From: Bacillus sp. ZZV12-4809
Lineage (GTDB): Bacteria; Bacillota; Bacilli; Bacillales; Cytobacillaceae
NCBI RefSeq assembly: GCF_009849585.1
Contig: NZ_VCRN01000024.1
Coordinates: 1-64,000, forward strand
Direction of reading: 5' to 3'
DNA length: 64,000 nt
A model generated the notes under the pieces. It did not search any database, had not been told where the DNA came from, and saw only the letters and a program-made list of their open reading frames with translations. Shown here one piece after another: positions 17,810-25,523 of this stretch. Made by a program: the position numbers and the translations under genes. The number at the start of each line of letters is the position of its first letter. Position 1 is the first letter of the stretch.

Positions 17810-18484
17810 ATGGTTAACAATTGGACGGAAGATAACCTGATCTCAATACGCGAGAGGGTTTATCTGCATATTAAGGATCTTATTTTAGACGGGGAATTTA
17901 AAGCGGGAGACCGGCTGGTTGAACGTGAACTTGCTGAGCGGTTAAATATCAGCAGGACACCAATACGGGAAGCGCTGTTCCGTTTGGAGTCCCAGGGGTT
18001 TGTTAAAACAGTGCCAAGAAAAGGCGTAATCGTTGCCGATATATCTGAAAAGGAAATAATTGAAGTATTCACCATTTTATCTTCACTTGAAGTACTTGCA
18101 GCAAAATTAGCCGTCCAAAAGCTGGATGAAGGAATGGAAAGCAAATTCACTGACAGTATTCAAAAGGTCAAGGAATACCTGAAAAATCCAGAAGAAGATG
18201 CTGCTGAATTACATAGAGAGCTAAATCATCTCCTATATAGCTCTGCCAAAAATGTGAAGCTTTATGAGATGCTGAGCGGATTGTCCGATTACATTCGCGC
18301 TTTTGCCAAAATCGGGCATAAAAATCCAGGCAGGGCAAAGCAGTCCATGGATGAGCATTTAAAAATCATGGAAGCCATCGTCAATAAAGAAATGGAAATG
18401 GCAGAATATCTTACCAAAATACATATTGAGAATTCAAAAAAAGCATATATTGAAGCGGTTCAGCAGAACGAAAATAAAAATTAA
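17810..18484 (+). CDS. GntR-family transcriptional regulator, FCD subfamily (paralogue 1)
   Basis: N-terminal winged helix (residues ~15-75) with LNISRTPIREALFRLESQG, then a helical FCD ligand-binding domain (~85-215), which in this family usually senses small carboxylic acids and binds a metal. It is strikingly similar to the regulator at 30561-31247, including an almost identical DNA-binding part, so both should see the same DNA site. It opens the region of TGGTATA-N3-TATACCA palindromes and is the most likely regulator of it, together with its paralogue. A perfect bidirectional terminator begins at its stop codon. Confidence 0.85.
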   Translation: MVNNWTEDNLISIRERVYLHIKDLILDGEFKAGDRLVERELAERLNISRTPIREALFRLESQGFVKTVPRKGVIVADISEKEIIEVFTILSSLEVLAAKLAVQKLDEGMESKFTDSIQKVKEYLKNPEEDAAELHRELNHLLYSSAKNVKLYEMLSGLSDYIRAFAKIGHKNPGRAKQSMDEHLKIMEAIVNKEMEMAEYLTKIHIENSKKAYIEAVQQNENKN

Positions 18485-18516
18485 GAAAGAGCTTGAGCTC
18501 TTTCTTAATTTTTTTT
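18481..18516. terminator. Perfect 28-bp palindromic terminator between convergent genes
   Basis: 13-bp perfect arms at 18481-18493 and 18496-18508 with a two-base centre, followed by a run of T. It serves the first GntR gene and, by symmetry, the convergent aspartate-dehydrogenase gene. Confidence 0.85.
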
Positions 18517-19321
18517 AAACTCCAATCACGAATGGCGAAGTTAAATTTTTTAATACCTTAGCTACGCTCATGGCGACAATTGGACTCGATTTTGGATTTT
18601 CTTCATAAGGAACATTCGAAACGGAGATTTCCACTTCGCCAAAATACCCCTTAGCCTTAATGGTATGAGTATTTGTTCGGATAGTCGGATCAGCATATAC
18701 CTTCACCTTTGTATTTTCAAATCCAATACCCGCCAGGCTAAGGGCTGCGGAAACATTCACACTTTGCTGAAACAGCCTGGATGACTCCCGGGCATTTCCT
18801 TCATAAATACAAAATGGTTCAGTCAGCATATGTAAATCCACTTTTTCTTCTGCAATCGTACCTTTCCAGCTGCGGGGATGTTTTCTTGTGATTAATGTAA
18901 TATCTTCAATCTCCCCCAGTGCCCCTGCTGCAATCCGGTCCAGGCCGGCTATAGCTGCAGAGGGGATAAAGATCTGCCGGTTTTGCTGCATGGCGACATC
19001 CTGCAGTTTTTCATAAAAACAGGCATCTCCTAATGCTCCTACAGAAAGTACTACTAGATGACTTCCATTTGCCAGCACTTTTTCTCCATAAAGGTGTAAA
19101 GCCTCATGACCTGCTGCCTCTATGATAATATCTAAATCACCATTAAAAAAGTCGTCTTCATCTGATGTAAGGGCAAGTGATTGTTTGTCAGCATGATCAG
19201 CATGTTTATTACTTCTGACCAGCACCGACTTCAGCATCACATTGCCGGCATGGCCGGTTTCTATTAATTCCGCAATGGTTTTCCCAAGCGTTCCAAAACC
19301 TATAATTCCAGCTTTAAGCAT
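18515..19321 (-). CDS. L-aspartate dehydrogenase-like protein (NadX/DUF108 family)
   Basis: NAD(P)-dependent amino acid dehydrogenase fold. The Rossmann motif GFGTLG is at residues 8-13 and the family's catalytic histidine is H219 in DPTIRTNTHTIKAKG. Known members convert L-aspartate reversibly to iminoaspartate/oxaloacetate and ammonia. ATG 19321 is eight bases from AAGGAG; the GTG nine bases earlier overlaps that site and is unlikely. A palindrome of the local GntR type sits 50 bp upstream (19372-19388). In this gene neighbourhood it may act on a pathway amine or imine and not in NAD synthesis; that is inference. Confidence 0.8.
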   Translation of the reverse strand: MLKAGIIGFGTLGKTIAELIETGHAGNVMLKSVLVRSNKHADHADKQSLALTSDEDDFFNGDLDIIIEAAGHEALHLYGEKVLANGSHLVVLSVGALGDACFYEKLQDVAMQQNRQIFIPSAAIAGLDRIAAGALGEIEDITLITRKHPRSWKGTIAEEKVDLHMLTEPFCIYEGNARESSRLFQQSVNVSAALSLAGIGFENTKVKVYADPTIRTNTHTIKAKGYFGEVEISVSNVPYEENPKSSPIVAMSVAKVLKNLTSPFVIGV

Positions 19322-19371
19322 GTTTTTCACTCCTTCTTGGGCTAAGCTCTAAGTATAGGTATCTATAGAGG

Positions 19372-19388
19372 TGGCATACGATATACTT
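19372..19388. promoter_or_regulatory. Candidate GntR operator upstream of aspartate dehydrogenase gene
   Basis: TGGCATACGATATACTT matches TGGTATA-N3-TATACCA at 11 of 14 positions. On the - strand a TTGCTC-N17-TAAAAT promoter lies just upstream, so the site would be in the early transcribed region. Confidence 0.5.
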
Positions 19389-19480
19389 TGTGCAATTTTA
19401 ATCTAGATTTTAACTTAAGTTCATAAAGAGAGCAATACATTTTATAGAAAATAGTAAAACATCTAAATTTTCAAAATTAT

Positions 19481-19519
19481 TTGCACAATAGTTGTTTTTA
19501 GTGTTATTATAGTATACAA
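19481..19519 (+). promoter_or_regulatory. Sigma-A promoter with adjacent GTATAC half-site
   Basis: TTGCAC (19481-19486), 18-base spacer, TATTAT (19505-19510), then AGTATACAA (19511-19519), which carries one arm of the regional operator. It starts a transcript toward the permease gene 360 bp downstream. Confidence 0.5.
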
Positions 19520-19557
19520 GTTAAAAATAGTGAAAAAGGGAGGTGGTCATAGTTCTC

Positions 19558-19605
19558 ATGTGCAGAAGGGTAGATGCATTTCAATGGAATCTGTCAATCT
19601 GCTAG
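19558..19605 (+). CDS. Possible 15-residue leader peptide
   Basis: ATG 19558 to TAG 19603-19605 encodes MCRRVDAFQWNLSIC. GGGAGGTGG lies 11 bases before, slightly far. A terminator-like hairpin follows 25 bp later. It could be a leader peptide or chance. Confidence 0.25.
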   Translation: MCRRVDAFQWNLSIC

Positions 19606-19630
19606 CATAAGAGATGGATAAAGGGCTATT

Positions 19631-19688
19631 AAAAGCGGTACATCAGCAGTAAAGCCAGTCAGCCATGTTAAACGCTTTTTTGTTTTTT
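19631..19688 (+). terminator. Terminator-like hairpin in the permease leader
   Basis: AAAAGCG (19631-19637) pairs with CGCTTTT (19673-19679), with ACAT/ATGT pairing inside, followed by TTTTTTGTTTTTT. It would end a ~160-nt transcript from the promoter at 19481. Confidence 0.55.
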
Positions 19689-19696
19689 GGCTATTT

Positions 19697-19713
19697 TGGT
19701 ATACAATCTACCA
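19697..19713. promoter_or_regulatory. Candidate GntR operator upstream of permease gene
   Basis: TGGTATACAATCTACCA matches TGGTATA-N3-TATACCA at 13 of 14 positions. It lies between the leader hairpin and the permease gene. The 165 bp from here to the start codon hold no other feature I can support. Confidence 0.65.
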
Positions 19714-19878
19714 AATGCTGTATTCTGTTTGGCAAATGTTACAAATTCTTACTGGTTATGCTAAATTTCTGGGTATTACATAGTCAGCTGCAGATAAACA
19801 GTTTATGCCTCCAGGAATCTGTCTTTTGCAATCTTTCATAGAGAGCTATTTTTTATTACGAAACACGGAGGGGAATAT

Positions 19879-21324
19879 ATGGAGTTAACATTTGCTCATT
19901 GGGTCTATGCAATTGTTACTGTGTCTGTCATCGCCACCATGCTTTTCAGGAGAGGCGTTGTCTTGCCGGTAATCATCGGAACTTTCTTAGTGGCAGTCAT
20001 TTATAAAGGCAGTCTGATTGCTGGCTTTCAGGCTGTATTTAACGCTAATCTCCTCGCAGCAAAAGAGTTATTCAGCATATTCTTAATTATTTCACTCATG
20101 ATCGCTCTGCTAAATTCTTTGAAGGATTTGGGAGCTGATAAGAGGCTTATTGGTCCGATAGAGAAAGTCATGGTGAATGGGCATGTTTCCTATTTAGTAC
20201 TGATGGTTACAACCTACGTGATCTCTCTCTTTTTCTGGCCAACACCTGCAGTCCCGTTAATCTGTGCACTGCTTGTACCTGCAGCTGTTAGAGCTGGGCT
20301 GCCTGTGATGACGGCTGCCATGGTAATTGTCATTGCCGGTCAGGGCATGGCATTATCCTCTGATTATATCATGCAGGTAGCACCGATGCTCAGTGCCAAA
20401 GCAGCTGGAATTGATAAGTCCATGGTTGCGGATAAGACGCTGGTTCTTTCCGTTATTACAGGTGTACTCGCATTGTCTTATGTTTATGTGGCGCATAGAA
20501 AATCAATCGTGAAAAATGGGCAGCATGACTCCAAGTTAAACCCGGAAGATGCCGCTTTCTTCGGTGTAGCAAATGAGCTTGCTGCTACTGCTGAAGAAAG
20601 TGCCGAAATCATTCAGCGAAAAAACACATGGGGCAAGGTTTTTGCAGTATTAGTGCCCTTATCGATGCTGGCTGTTATGATTTATATGTTCTCAACAAAA
20701 TTAACAGGTGGTACAGGCTTTGAAGGAACAGATGGAGCTGCATTCATTGGCGGTGTTGCGACAGTTTTATTCGTGCTTGCCACTGTGGTATTTAATCGAA
20801 TTAATGCTTTAGATAAGGTAAGCGAGCATTTAACAGAAGGCTTCGTGTTTGCCTTCAGGGCGATGGCTCCGGTTATTCCAATAGCAGGCTTCTTCTTTAT
20901 GGCAAGTTCAGACTTCACTGGCACAATATTATCATTAGATGAAAGCGCTGCCAAACCAGCCTTTTTATTTGATATGATTCAAGCTGGCCAGTCATATATA
21001 CCTGAGAATGCCTTTGTTGCAGGATTCGGTCTGTTAATTGTCGGTCTGATCACCGGCTTGGATGGGTCAGGTTTTTCAGGGCTTCCGTTAACAGGTGCCT
21101 TATCAGGTGCATTAGCAAGTGGAAGCCATATCGATCCTTCCACTTTAGCGGCCATTGGTCAAATGGGTGCGATCTGGGGTGGTGGAACAATTGTTGCCTG
21201 GTCTTCACTTGTCGCTGTAGCAGGATTCCTGCAGCTTTCACCGCTGGAGCTGGCGAGAAAAAACTTTATTCCAGTCGTCGGCAGTTTATTTATAGCCACA
21301 CTAGTTGCCATATTAATCTGGTAA
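19879..21324 (+). CDS. Multi-spanning permease, probably of the ion-transporter (IT) superfamily
   Basis: About 11-12 hydrophobic segments over 481 residues, with a central hydrophilic loop (~205-255) splitting two similar halves. Motifs such as FFWPTPAVPLICALL and GLITGLDGSGFSGLPLTGAL are reminiscent of organic-anion transporters in which loops re-enter the membrane. I cannot name the substrate; in this setting it is probably the pathway's carboxylate or amine. AGGGG precedes ATG 19879. It is controlled by the operator at 19697 and possibly by the leader hairpin. Confidence 0.65.
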   Translation: MELTFAHWVYAIVTVSVIATMLFRRGVVLPVIIGTFLVAVIYKGSLIAGFQAVFNANLLAAKELFSIFLIISLMIALLNSLKDLGADKRLIGPIEKVMVNGHVSYLVLMVTTYVISLFFWPTPAVPLICALLVPAAVRAGLPVMTAAMVIVIAGQGMALSSDYIMQVAPMLSAKAAGIDKSMVADKTLVLSVITGVLALSYVYVAHRKSIVKNGQHDSKLNPEDAAFFGVANELAATAEESAEIIQRKNTWGKVFAVLVPLSMLAVMIYMFSTKLTGGTGFEGTDGAAFIGGVATVLFVLATVVFNRINALDKVSEHLTEGFVFAFRAMAPVIPIAGFFFMASSDFTGTILSLDESAAKPAFLFDMIQAGQSYIPENAFVAGFGLLIVGLITGLDGSGFSGLPLTGALSGALASGSHIDPSTLAAIGQMGAIWGGGTIVAWSSLVAVAGFLQLSPLELARKNFIPVVGSLFIATLVAILIW

Positions 21325-21346
21325 AACATTAAGCTTGAAAAAAAGT

Positions 21347-21396
21347 AGGCTATCCTGCAAAGTTAGAATAAACTAACTAATGGGATAGTCTTTTTT
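21347..21396 (+). terminator. Terminator after the permease gene
   Basis: AGGCTATCCT and GGGATAGTCT form a stem (with G-U pairs) that contains an inner GTTAG/CTAAC stem, followed by six T. Confidence 0.7.
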
Positions 21397-21416
21397 ATTT
21401 AGAGAGGAGTGAGGAT

Positions 21417-22094
21417 TTGAAAATTGGCTTAGCAGGTATAGGAAAATTAGGTACAGCAATGATGACTCACTGGCATAAATCAAACTTTTCAATAGGCATT
21501 TTCCATCCCGACAGGTCAAAGGCAAAACACTTTGCGGAAAAGTTTCCTAACGCACATCCTTTAACAGATAAAGAGATGAGACAATTGGATATTATTCTGC
21601 TCGCCTTGCCGGCTGGAAAGGTAATTTCTTTTATCGATAGCCTTATTAAAGAGAACTCTTCTATCGCCTTCATTAATATGGCGACCGCGCTTCCAACTAA
21701 AGTGATTAAAGATAGGCTCCCATCCTGCAAGGTGTTTGGATTGAAATACATGGGGCATTCGAGAGATTTAATGGAGAATGGAAAGGGATTATTTATAACA
21801 GAGGACCAACTCCCTGCTCCCATACAGGATCTATTCAGACCAGTGGGGGAGATCATAATAGACAGAGAAGAGACGGTATTAGAAGTAAATAAACAGGCAA
21901 CCTATTTTGCTGTAAAAACGGCTGTTGAAATTGAAACTGAATTCGCAGGGAAAGGATATCACCCAGCTTACGTTAAAAGAGGCCTTACTTCTCTTGCTCC
22001 TGAAGTCATACGTTCTTATAGCGAAGGTACATTGGGGCATTTTGCAAATGAAATTGTGAAGGAAATACAGGAATCTAAAAAAGCTGCTGATTAA
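21417..22094 (+). CDS. NAD(P)-binding reductase-like protein (F420-oxidoreductase / P5C-reductase-type Rossmann fold)
   Basis: N-terminal Rossmann fold with GLAGIGKLGTAMM and HPDRSKAKHFAEKF, the pattern of pyrroline-5-carboxylate and imine reductases. Only 225 residues, so the helical C-terminal dimerisation domain is short. TTG 21417 follows GAGAGGAGTGAGG. A terminator stands before it, so expression relies on read-through or a weak promoter. It may reduce an imine or keto intermediate of the surrounding pathway (inference). A bidirectional terminator overlaps its stop codon. Confidence 0.6.
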   Translation: MKIGLAGIGKLGTAMMTHWHKSNFSIGIFHPDRSKAKHFAEKFPNAHPLTDKEMRQLDIILLALPAGKVISFIDSLIKENSSIAFINMATALPTKVIKDRLPSCKVFGLKYMGHSRDLMENGKGLFITEDQLPAPIQDLFRPVGEIIIDREETVLEVNKQATYFAVKTAVEIETEFAGKGYHPAYVKRGLTSLAPEVIRSYSEGTLGHFANEIVKEIQESKKAAD

Positions 22095-22109
22095 CTTTCA
22101 GCAGCTTTT
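22079..22109. terminator. Bidirectional terminator between convergent genes
   Basis: AAGCTGCTG (22081-22089) pairs with CAGCAGCTT (22099-22107), with A and T runs on either side. It overlaps the end of the reductase-like gene. Confidence 0.85.
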
Positions 22110-22113
22110 TTTA

Positions 22114-23496
22114 TTAAAGCAATCTTTCAAGTAAGAACAAATAAAGCATCACAAATGCAACATATACTGCCGCAAAAGGAAGATTCCAGCTTGAGACTTT
22201 ATAGGAATCGACTTTGATAATGTTAGACATGAGACCTAGGGTGGCATTATATGGGCCTACCAAGAAGGCGGAAACCGCCCCGGAAAGCATTGCGACTGTA
22301 AGGATATGAGGAGAAATTCCGATGGCTTCCGGGTTAACTCCTTCAATCATCAATGCAAGGGAAACAGCAGGATGGAGGCCCAAAAAGGCCAGCCCTAAAG
22401 GAATCAGAGGCAGGAGGATCAGGAAAATCTCGACTCCTGCTACACTAATAAAAGCTGCAATCCAGTCAAAAAGGATTTCATTTGCCTTCGAAATATTTAT
22501 CGCTGAGATAAAAAAGCCTGTTGATAAAAAAATAAAAAATTGATCCTTCATGCCCATAGCGAAGGAGTTGAAATGGTCAGACAACTGATGGACAAATTCC
22601 TTTCCTTTACGTAAAAATAAGGACCAGCTGAAAGCAAAGGGAATGACGATCAGCGAAACCAGAATTAAAAATGGCAATGAAAATTGTGTCTCTGCAAAGG
22701 AAACAAGGACATTAAATATACCAATGGCCACCAGGATCTGAAAAACTCTTCCCGTGCGTCCGTCATTAGGCATTTCAATGGCTGCAGCTGTTTCATGCAC
22801 GGATTCTTTTGCAGGATGAGGGAGTTTTATTGGCTGTGACTGACGGGATCCAATAAACCAATCCATTGCTAAACCTAATATGCTCAGTGGAATGACGTAA
22901 GGGAGGATGGAGCCCCAGCTGACACCCGTCATCGTTATCACAATTCCCACAATAGGTGTTACCGGAGCCCAGATTAATGGCATCGCAAACCCTCTGGAAA
23001 TGGCCCTGCTCATAAAACGTTCCTTGTTCCTTACTGGAAAGCTGCCCAGTGCAGGCCGGATTGAATAATAGGTCATGGGAAGTGTGGCAAGATTCATGAA
23101 AATGCTGAAAAAGTAAGAGATTCCAGAAGTCATCATATACAATTGGCCAGATGTTTTTACCCGTTTTTGAATGATAGCCTGGATGCCTTCCCCATATCGC
23201 CCCAATTTAACAGGAATCCCCAGGATTGGTATCAGCGTAAACATGGTAAGCAAATCTAGCATAGGTCCAAAAGCAAAAATATATTGCTCCCACCCTGAGT
23301 TGCTTGTCCAGAGCAAAACTGCACCAAAAATGAGGAAAATGCCCCCGAGTACTCGAACAAATTTCTTCGTCAGCCGGAATGTTAAAACCACGATGATGCA
23401 ACACAATATAGATAGGAGGGAATCAATATTCCATTGGGGAAGCAAGGTGGACAGCAAAAATAAAGCGATCACTGTTGAAAATAAAACTCTTAACAT
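22114..23496 (-). CDS. Multi-spanning membrane transporter of unknown substrate
   Basis: Around 12-13 membrane segments in 460 residues and a hydrophilic loop near residues ~215-245. It has IT-superfamily features like the permease at 19879 (paired half-repeats, PLIWAPVTPIVGIV, a LVGPYNATLGLMSNI-type C-terminal loop), but the two are not obviously close relatives. I start at ATG 23496, preceded by GAGGGTG; the ATG at 23511 has no ribosome site. It is divergent from a 28-residue protein gene with two candidate operators between them, so it seems part of the same GntR regulon. Confidence 0.6.
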   Translation of the reverse strand: MLRVLFSTVIALFLLSTLLPQWNIDSLLSILCCIIVVLTFRLTKKFVRVLGGIFLIFGAVLLWTSNSGWEQYIFAFGPMLDLLTMFTLIPILGIPVKLGRYGEGIQAIIQKRVKTSGQLYMMTSGISYFFSIFMNLATLPMTYYSIRPALGSFPVRNKERFMSRAISRGFAMPLIWAPVTPIVGIVITMTGVSWGSILPYVIPLSILGLAMDWFIGSRQSQPIKLPHPAKESVHETAAAIEMPNDGRTGRVFQILVAIGIFNVLVSFAETQFSLPFLILVSLIVIPFAFSWSLFLRKGKEFVHQLSDHFNSFAMGMKDQFFIFLSTGFFISAINISKANEILFDWIAAFISVAGVEIFLILLPLIPLGLAFLGLHPAVSLALMIEGVNPEAIGISPHILTVAMLSGAVSAFLVGPYNATLGLMSNIIKVDSYKVSSWNLPFAAVYVAFVMLYLFLLERLL

Positions 23497-23525
23497 AGTA
23501 GACACCCTCATTTATTGAATTTTAA

Positions 23526-23541
23526 TGGTAATTGTATACCG
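23526..23541. promoter_or_regulatory. Candidate GntR operator (minus-strand transporter side)
   Basis: TGGTAATTGTATACCG has the two arms of the regional palindrome with the centre one base shorter. On the - strand TATAAT (23549-23554) lies ten bases upstream, so a protein bound here would sit on the start of transcription. Confidence 0.5.
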
Positions 23542-23596
23542 AGATGCCATTATAGTTGTATATATTTAAAAATTTGACTGTAAAATTAATTAATTA

Positions 23597-23613
23597 TGGT
23601 ATTTGGTATACAA
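23597..23613. promoter_or_regulatory. Candidate GntR operator (small-gene side)
   Basis: TGGTATTTGGTATACAA matches the regional palindrome at 12 of 14 positions. It abuts the -35 box of the next promoter. Confidence 0.6.
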
Positions 23614-23618
23614 TATTA

Positions 23619-23647
23619 TTGTAAATCTGAAAAATTCATCATATAAT
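23619..23647 (+). promoter_or_regulatory. Sigma-A promoter of the 28-residue protein gene
   Basis: TTGTAA (23619-23624), 17-base spacer, TATAAT (23642-23647); start expected near 23654, with the ribosome site at 23668. Confidence 0.7.
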
Positions 23648-23683
23648 AATGATAACAGGATTGAAAAAAAGGAGGCTGCCCTG

Positions 23684-23770
23684 ATGTTCCATTTTCTATT
23701 TGGATCCAAATATGCAATTGAGAAAACTGAAAGAAAATTAGCACGTCTAAGAAGAACATTAAAATTCTAA
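23684..23770 (+). CDS. Small basic protein of 28 residues
   Basis: ATG 23684 lies nine bases after AAAGGAGG, behind a clear promoter, and a terminator starts four bases after the stop, so this is a complete miniature transcription unit. The peptide starts with a short hydrophobic stretch (MFHFLFGSKYA) and ends with a very basic helix (TERKLARLRRTLKF). I know no family. It is divergent from a transporter and carries a candidate GntR operator, so it may be a membrane-associated regulator or accessory subunit. Function unknown. Confidence 0.65.
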   Translation: MFHFLFGSKYAIEKTERKLARLRRTLKF

Positions 23771-23774
23771 TCAT

Positions 23775-23800
23775 GCCGCCATGCTTTGGCGGTCTTTTTT
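23775..23800 (+). terminator. Terminator of the 28-residue protein gene
   Basis: GCCGCCA (23775-23781) pairs with TGGCGGT (23787-23793), followed by six T. Confidence 0.85.
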
Positions 23801-23931
23801 ATAAAAAAAGTTGTTTGCACAATGTTTTTACAGAACTCAACGGTTAATAGAAAAACGAAAAAGAGCCAAAAAAATTATTAAGTGAACAGCAAACCCGGAA
23901 GAAGAGATGCTTCCCCCGGGTTTTAAAAATT

Positions 23932-24267
23932 TTATACGGCTACTTCATCAGATTTAACCAGCTTTGAATGAATAGAGTCTTCGCTATTGCCGGATGCCTT
24001 TACAATCTCATCCAATTCTTCCCTGGCTGCTTCAAGCGTTTCAAAACGTTCAAAGAATTTAACACCAATATGATTTACATATTCTTTTCCTTCGTATTCT
24101 TCAAATAATTGGATTTTAATATTTTCATCTAAAACCTCTGCAATAGTGTACTTAGCCTTCAACTTATCGAAAAAATAAAAATGATACGTCTCAACCGGCT
24201 TTAATCCCTCGTTTTCAAGAATGGTCTGGAAAGTATCTTTATTTGTTAATACAATATATTTACCCAA
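23932..24267 (-). CDS. Hypothetical protein of 111 residues in the GntR regulon
   Basis: No family recognised. The sequence alternates strands and helices (MGKYIVLTNKDTFQTILENEG ... KYTIAEVLDENIKIQLFEEYEGKE ... ETLEAAREELDEIVKAS), is acidic, soluble and small, and resembles an alpha-beta barrel-type accessory protein. I start at TTG 24267, eight bases after AAAGGAG; the GTG nine bases earlier overlaps the ribosome site. A near-perfect GntR-type palindrome (24346-24362) lies about 80 bp upstream. A GC-rich hairpin (23892-23922) lies downstream as a weak terminator. Confidence 0.65.
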   Translation of the reverse strand: MGKYIVLTNKDTFQTILENEGLKPVETYHFYFFDKLKAKYTIAEVLDENIKIQLFEEYEGKEYVNHIGVKFFERFETLEAAREELDEIVKASGNSEDSIHSKLVKSDEVAV

Positions 24268-24345
24268 TTTAAACACTCCTTTTAATCTAAAATATTTTCA
24301 GTAAGTTACTATAATATGTATTTAGGCAGCATACCTCCCTTTTTT

Positions 24346-24362
24346 TGGAATATTGTATACCA
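24346..24362. promoter_or_regulatory. Candidate GntR operator upstream of the 111-residue protein gene
   Basis: TGGAATATTGTATACCA matches the regional palindrome at 13 of 14 positions. On the - strand a TATAAA box (24379-24384) lies 17 bp upstream. Confidence 0.65.
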
Positions 24363-24540
24363 TGAACTTTAAATGTATTTTATACTAAAACTTCAAATTT
24401 TTCAATTATAAATTCTAAATTTTTTAATAATTCGGTGAAAAAGATCTGGTAGAATTCATAATAAAAATATAAATACCTGTTCCATTGATCATAATAACAA
24501 AAATTAAGAGGGGGCTTGGCTTGGACTGCAGTAAGTCCTG

Positions 24541-24980
24541 CTGATATATCTGCGATAATGGGAGAACTTCATATTAAAAGGGAGTGAATCAGTTTAATTA
24601 GCGCCGATATTAAATATCCCCATGTCAAAATAGTAAGGAATCTTCATGAATAAGGACGAAAATTAGCCGTCCCTCGCCAATTTGGTAGTAATCCCTCGAA
24701 ATTAAGCCGAAAATAAGCGTACTTTATTTGAAATGGGAGTTAATCTATTCGAATAATGCCGAGATTAAATGTTCTAATGTTAAACAATTAAGATCGAAAA
24801 TTTAACCTGCCTCAGCCAATATGGTAGTTAATCTGATTGATTAGTGCCGATATTAAATATCCCCATGTCAAAATAGCAAATAATCTACATGAATAACACC
24901 GAAAATCAGCGGTCCCAGCCAAAATGGATGTTTCCATTCTTAATAATGCCGCCGAAAATCCGGCCAGGGAACTCTTAAAT
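24541..24980. repeat. Diverged repeat array with ~52-bp period
   Basis: The word GCCGA or a one-base variant recurs at 24603, 24655, 24706, 24758, 24793, 24846, 24898 and 24951; all steps but those around 24793 are 51-53 bp. Around it the pattern TTAATCT..ATTAATGCCGA.ATTAA and GTCCC..GCCAA..TGG..AG recurs. Copies are far more diverged than those at 8464-9390. The rest of the 850-bp gap 24268-25128 is AT-rich with no gene seen. Confidence 0.7.
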
Positions 24981-25051
24981 GGGAATTACCTCATATTCTA
25001 TAAAACAATTCCATAACCAGAAGCATTTACAGCAAAAAATAAAAATCAAGT

Positions 25052-25080
25052 TTGCTAATCTGCCAGAAAGGTTGTATACT
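25052..25080 (+). promoter_or_regulatory. Sigma-A promoter of the first ferredoxin gene
   Basis: TTGCTA (25052-25057), 17-base spacer, TATACT (25075-25080). The -10 box lies in GTTGTATACTT, which also resembles one arm of the regional operator. Confidence 0.6.
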
Positions 25081-25128
25081 TCGGAATAAGTATCTAAATT
25101 TTTAGAATAAACAGAAAGGGGTAATGAT

Positions 25129-25461
25129 ATGCCTAAGGTTACACTGCACGTAAATGGAGAGATTGTAGAAAAGCAGGTAAAGGATAATGCGAACCTGGTA
25201 GTACTGGCAGGGATCCGCCAGTTTCCAGAATTAAAATACGGTTGTGGAATGGGAAGATGCACAAAATGTACTTGTATCGTTTTAAACGGGGGAGATAATC
25301 TCGCACCGCCAAATTGGAAGGAAGAAAAAATGCTCGGCGATAAAGTGAATGAGGGGTACCGGTTAACATGTCAAATGACCATCCAGAATGATATTGAAAT
25401 ATCACAGGAAAACATCTCTGTAAAGCCTCCTAAAAAAACAACTGCAGCTAGTAACAAATAG
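25129..25461 (+). CDS. [2Fe-2S] ferredoxin, plant/vertebrate type (1)
   Basis: Small electron carrier. Four cysteines in the ferredoxin spacing, C39-x4-C44-x2-C47 and C81, would bind one [2Fe-2S] cluster. The N-terminal strands (VTLHVNGEIVEKQVK) and C-terminal tail fit the beta-grasp fold. AAGGGG lies before ATG 25129. It is the first gene upstream of a creatininase-family enzyme and a diiron oxygenase candidate, and is a plausible electron donor to the latter. No ferredoxin reductase gene lies nearby, so electrons must come from elsewhere. Confidence 0.85.
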   Translation: MPKVTLHVNGEIVEKQVKDNANLVVLAGIRQFPELKYGCGMGRCTKCTCIVLNGGDNLAPPNWKEEKMLGDKVNEGYRLTCQMTIQNDIEISQENISVKPPKKTTAASNK

Positions 25462-25482
25462 TTTTTTATTTTTATTTATTAA

Positions 25483-25499
25483 CGGTATACAAAATACCT
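25483..25499. promoter_or_regulatory. Candidate GntR operator upstream of the creatininase-family gene
   Basis: CGGTATACAAAATACCT matches the regional palindrome at 11 of 14 positions, 25 bp before the start codon. Confidence 0.55.
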
Positions 25500-25523
25500 A
25501 AAAATAAGCGGGGTATTAAAAAA

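Noticed and set aside
19331..19878. Known riboswitch in the permease leader
   Set aside because: I could not fit the sequence to any riboswitch class I know; only the terminator-like hairpin and operators are supported.
25073..25081. GTATAC at the first ferredoxin as a full GntR operator
   Set aside because: Only one arm is present and the match coincides with the -10 box TATACT, so I list it as a promoter with a possible half-site.
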